From positions 1-7,272 of the forward strand of contig JAISCH010000136.1 in assembly GCA_031265725.1 (NCBI GenBank): DNA of 7,272 bases, read 5' to 3'. The notes under the pieces were generated by a model that had not been told where the DNA came from, did no database searches, and saw only the letters and a list, made by a program, of their open reading frames with translations. Of the stretch, positions 7,120 to 7,272 are shown piece by piece. A program made the translations under genes and the position numbers. Numbering within the stretch: the stretch's first letter is position 1; every line of letters begins with the position of its first letter. Source of the stretch: Propionibacteriaceae bacterium (GTDB taxonomy: Bacteria > Actinomycetota > Actinomycetes > Propionibacteriales > Propionibacteriaceae).

Positions 7120-7167
7120 TTATTCGGGAAATTTTACGGAATGCAATCCGTGAAATTTCCCGAATGA
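7120..7167. repeat. Long near-perfect palindrome downstream of purA
   Basis: Arms 7122-7140 and 7147-7165 are 19 bases each and complementary at 18 positions; the exception (7135 with 7152) is T opposite G, a wobble pair in plus-strand RNA. The stem can extend to 7120:7167 through one more wobble. The six-base loop is ATGCAA. The outer arms read ATTCGGGAAATTT, more AT-rich than the genes. No T-run follows on either strand. It could be a transcript-end hairpin, a repeat-family member, a protein-binding site or a mobile-element remnant. Confidence 0.75.
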
Positions 7168-7197
7168 ACCAAGGGTACGGCCTAGAGAAAAAGACCT

Positions 7198-7257
7198 GGC
7201 TGGTCAGCAAAGCATCGCAGACAAAGCGCGCTGAGTGATCTGACTCAGAAACCAGCC
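7198..7257. other. Nested inverted repeats near the right edge
   Basis: GGCTGGT (7198-7204) is complementary to ACCAGCC (7251-7257), enclosing a hairpin CTGAGT (7231-7236) with ACTCAG (7243-7248). A run of five A's (7188-7192) just left of it reads as TTTTT on the minus strand, after a short GACC/GGTC stem (7193-7196, 7202-7205). A minus-strand transcript entering from beyond the window could end here. No open frame of note lies in 7052-7272. Confidence 0.35.
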
Positions 7258-7272
7258 CGCTAAGGCCGCTGG

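Noticed and set aside
7198..7257. tRNA-like outline: 7-bp end stem with an inner hairpin
   Set aside because: The element is only 60 bases long and lacks a T-arm GTTC-type loop, a D-arm and a credible anticodon loop.

Overview
The window is ordinary chromosomal DNA of a high-GC Gram-positive bacterium, almost certainly an actinobacterium. The signs are GC-rich third positions, frequent GTG starts, PurA and Fba of actinobacterial type, and two genes that look leaderless. The Propionibacteriaceae or a near relative is a guess from protein character only. I see no phage, insertion sequence, CRISPR array, tRNA or rRNA. The gene content is mostly housekeeping, and I found no convincing new multi-gene system.

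Layout. Positions 1-903 hold the C-terminal half of glyoxylate carboligase (gcl), cut by the window edge. An IclR-family regulator (912-1664) follows at once. It is full length in one frame except for a single in-frame TAG at 1239-1241, so it is annotated as a pseudogene. Converging on it from the minus strand is a solitary sugar-type ABC substrate-binding lipoprotein (1686-2624). A strong hairpin (1682-1715) lies across the convergent junction. After a divergent intergenic region come, all on the plus strand, aat (2750-3433), a small membrane protein with a PH-like cytoplasmic domain (3515-4051), class II fructose-bisphosphate aldolase fba (4146-5168), a conserved-looking 133-residue protein of unknown function (5292-5693) and purA (5771-7051). 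The last 220 bases hold no gene but contain three inverted-repeat structures, including a near-perfect 19-bp-arm palindrome (7122-7165).

How the parts work together. Gcl condenses two glyoxylates to tartronate semialdehyde. IclR-family proteins such as AllR and IclR control glyoxylate and allantoin genes elsewhere, so the broken regulator probably controlled gcl. Its loss would leave a DNA-binding fragment or no regulator. The lipoprotein would deliver a sugar-like ligand to an ABC importer that must be encoded elsewhere. Aat marks N-terminally basic proteins for Clp degradation. Fba (glycolysis and gluconeogenesis) and PurA (AMP synthesis) are central metabolism.

Points most worth checking are the nonsense codon in the regulator, the terminator-like hairpin in the purA leader just before its start codon, the palindrome downstream of purA, and the two promoters whose -10 boxes end six bases before a GTG start codon.
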